Assembly: GCA_023435965.1 (NCBI GenBank)
Contig: JAEZLC010000289.1
Location: forward strand, 1 to 6,846
Reading direction: 5' to 3'
From: Cyanobacteria bacterium OH_CDB_58
Lineage (GTDB): Bacteria > Cyanobacteriota > Vampirovibrionia > Gastranaerophilales > Gastranaerophilaceae
DNA: 6,846 nt
Shown here: in pieces, positions 5,723 to 6,846 of the stretch
How positions within the stretch are numbered: the first letter of the stretch is position 1
Layout of the letters: each line of letters starts with the position of its first letter
The notes under the pieces: model-generated
Seen by the model: only the letters and a program-made list of their open reading frames with translations
Databases searched by the model: none
What the model was told of the DNA's origin: nothing
Made by a program: the position numbers and the translations under genes

Positions 5723-6328
5723 TTATTTTGTTGATTTGCAGCAGCAGTTGCTTTTGAATAGTTTTTTGTATTTTTTGTTTTGTTCTTTTTTGATCTTTTT
5801 GTATTCTTTTAACTGGCATTTGTTCAATAGACACTTAAGTCCGTCTTCGTAGCATTCCCATTTAGCTTTGATGTCTTTTTTAAGACATTTAATTTTGTCT
5901 TTTTGGGCATTGATTTCGCACTTTGAAGCTCCACATTTAATCATTTCGCATAATTTTGCTTTTTCGCAGTTTAAACGATCTTTGATAGGAGCAGTGTCAC
6001 ACTTGAACTTTTCGAACAAGCAGCACGCTTTATCCATTTGACATTGATCCATTCCTACTTTTTTGAATAACTCGGTCTGGCTCATTGGATAGCAGCAAGA
6101 TTCTTCTTTGATAACGGTTTCGTTCGGAACGCAATCACATTTGCTTTTGTCATCACAACATTTTGGCTGAGGACAAGGGCAAGGTGTTTCGCAACATGGT
6201 GCTGGTGTTTCACAACAAGGTTTTGGTTTTTCACAGCAAGGTGCTGGAGGGTTGCATGGGCATGCAGCATAAGATGCTAATGCTCCCATGAAAAGCATTG
6301 TACAGAGTAAACTAACTAACTTCTTCAT
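5723..6328 (-). CDS. Secreted cysteine-rich protein with Pro-Cys-Cys repeats and Spy-like helical domain
   Basis: The 201-residue product starts with a clear signal peptide (MKKLVSLLCTMLFMGALASYA, cleavage after residue 21). There is no lipobox, so it should be a soluble exported protein. The mature chain has 31 cysteines in 180 residues. Residues 23-66 hold a Pro-rich segment built on a seven-residue unit (PAPCCEK, PKPCCET, PAPCCET). Residues 83-190 are Lys-rich and helical, with an order resembling Spy/CpxP-type periplasmic chaperones and metal resistors: VGMDQCQ near the start, INAQKDKIKCLKKDI in the middle, LLNKCQLKEYKKIKKEQ near the end. Cysteines recur eleven residues apart (110, 121, 132 and 137, 148, 159), and the chain ends NCCCKSTK. 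Metal binding or an oxidised structural network both fit; I do not recognise a named family. AAGGAG (6340-6335) fixes the start. The gene has its own terminator. Confidence 0.85.
   Translation of the reverse strand: MKKLVSLLCTMLFMGALASYAACPCNPPAPCCEKPKPCCETPAPCCETPCPCPQPKCCDDKSKCDCVPNETVIKEESCCYPMSQTELFKKVGMDQCQMDKACCLFEKFKCDTAPIKDRLNCEKAKLCEMIKCGASKCEINAQKDKIKCLKKDIKAKWECYEDGLKCLLNKCQLKEYKKIKKEQNKKYKKLFKSNCCCKSTK
6187..6249 (-). repeat. Three tandem 21-base repeats encoding Pro-Cys-Cys units
   Basis: Three consecutive 21-base units (6187-6207, 6208-6228, 6229-6249) inside the cysteine-rich gene are similar but not identical. All begin TTTC on the plus strand and contain CAACA or CAGCA followed by GGT. 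They encode the seven-residue Pro-x-Pro-Cys-Cys-Glu-x unit. In-frame units of this kind can vary in number between strains. Confidence 0.7.
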
Positions 6329-6360
6329 CCGATTCTCCTTATCTAATCCTTCTTAATAGT

Positions 6361-6384
6361 ATAAGTTGAGTTTCCTTAACTTAT
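6361..6384. promoter_or_regulatory. Imperfect palindrome overlapping a candidate promoter of the cysteine-rich gene
   Basis: ATAAGTTGAG (6361-6370) and CTTAACTTAT (6375-6384) are inverted copies matching at nine of ten positions around a four-base centre. On the minus strand a -10-like TATACT (6363-6358) overlaps its edge, 30 bases before the gene start, and a perfect TATAAT lies just upstream (6396-6391). The site could be a repressor operator, or a leader hairpin if the upstream -10 is used. The rest of the AT-rich gap, 6385-6502, shows nothing else I can support. Confidence 0.35.
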
Positions 6385-6502
6385 ATAAGTATTATAAATT
6401 TTAATGTAATTTACTATAGAGTTTAAGGTAATATTTAAATTGATTAGATAGGCAATATAAATATAATTATTTTTAGTTAGTACTAATCGATAAGTCGAAT
6501 AA

Positions 6503-6537
6503 AAAAAAGAGATGAACATAACGCTCATCTCTTTTTT
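6503..6537 (-). terminator. Intrinsic terminator of rplL
   Basis: AAAAAAGAGATGA (6503-6515) and TCATCTCTTTTTT (6525-6537) pair perfectly over thirteen bases around a nine-base loop. Read on the minus strand it lies 17 bases after the rplL stop and ends in a run of eight T, so it terminates the ribosomal protein transcript. The T run on the plus strand means it could also stop transcription from the left. Confidence 0.92.
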
Positions 6538-6553
6538 GGATAGTTTTATAAAA

Positions 6554-6846
6554 CTACTTGATTTCGATTGTAGCACCAGCTGCTTCAAGAGTTTTCTTGA
6601 TTTCTTCAGCTTCTTCTTTTTTGATGCCTTCTTTGATAGCTTTTGGAGCTGCATCAACTAGGTCTTTAGCTTCTTTCAAGCCTAAGCCAGTGATAGTTCT
6701 AACTTCTTTAAGAACGTTGATTTTGTTAGCACCAGCTGAAGCCAGGATAACAGAAACTTCGCTTGCTTCTTCAGCTGCTTCTACTGGAGCTGCTACTGCT
6801 GCTACTGCTACTGGAGCTGCTGCAGAAACGCCGAATTTTTCTTCCA
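6554..6846 (-). CDS. rplL: 50S ribosomal protein L7/L12, C-terminal part
   Basis: The gene enters from the right edge and ends with TAG at 6556-6554; 97 residues are visible out of about 125, with the N-terminal dimerisation region mostly outside. L7/L12 forms the flexible stalk of the large ribosomal subunit and recruits translation GTPases. The visible part has the Ala/Pro/Val hinge ([18 protein letters not shown]) and the globular C-terminal domain with [37 protein letters not shown] and the end [20 protein letters not shown] is the factor-binding helix. The C-terminal domain resembles cyanobacterial L7/L12. No start codon is visible because the gene is cut by the window edge. rplJ would be expected upstream, beyond the window. 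Confidence 0.96.
   Translation of the reverse strand, partial: EEKFGVSAAAPVAVAAVAAPVEAAEEASEVSVILASAGANKINVLKEVRTITGLGLKEAKDLVDAAPKAIKEGIKKEEAEEIKKTLEAAGATIEIK

Noticed and set aside
6260..6328. Lipoprotein signal for the cysteine-rich protein
   Set aside because: The residues before the first mature cysteine are Y-A-A, not a lipobox, while S-Y-A fits a type I signal peptidase site.
6376..6657. Leftward 93-codon frame across the rplL terminator
   Set aside because: It runs out of frame through the rplL 3' end and its terminator, and the Lys/Ser-rich product has no family character. It is a shadow of rplL.

Overview
The window is AT-rich bacterial DNA from what looks like an anaerobic gut-type bacterium. 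It carries the C-terminus of HydG (an [FeFe]-hydrogenase maturase), a cyanobacteria-like ribosomal protein L7/L12, a soluble EF-hand protein, a cysteine-rich secreted protein and several orphan small genes. This mix suggests a non-photosynthetic relative of the cyanobacteria (Melainabacteria/Vampirovibrionia, Gastranaerophilales-like). That assignment is inferred from gene content and protein flavour; a Firmicute or another anaerobic lineage is not excluded.

Left part (1-3351). The 3' end of hydG runs rightward and stops about 10 bases before a guanidine-I (ykkC) riboswitch with a built-in terminator. The riboswitch controls gdx, a small-multidrug-resistance-type guanidinium exporter. One base after the gdx stop lies the stop of a leftward gene for a 603-residue ABC exporter (membrane domain fused to ATPase). 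Upstream of it on the same strand is a 241-residue HEAT-like repeat protein. Both leftward genes have a similar extended -10 promoter element, and the HEAT-like gene appears to be leaderless.

Middle part (3352-5010, rightward). An uncatalogued 56-codon gene with a good ribosome binding site comes first. A well-formed promoter with a perfect TATAAT and a roughly 120-base structured leader follow, then ybaB (nucleoid-associated protein) and recR (recombinational repair), which overlap by one base. A 61-codon gene of unknown function follows recR, and a strong terminator that can work in both directions closes the unit.

Right part (5011-6846, leftward). An EF-hand protein with two intact calcium-binding loops comes first. 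A secreted protein of 201 residues with 32 cysteines has its own terminator, and the 3' end of rplL also ends in a strong terminator. The cysteine-rich protein combines a Pro-Cys-Cys repeat with a helical domain of Spy/CpxP-like layout in which cysteines recur every eleven residues. It is the most unusual object here.

The genes fall into several independent transcription units and do not look like one pathway. I see no CRISPR array, insertion sequence, tRNA or rRNA.
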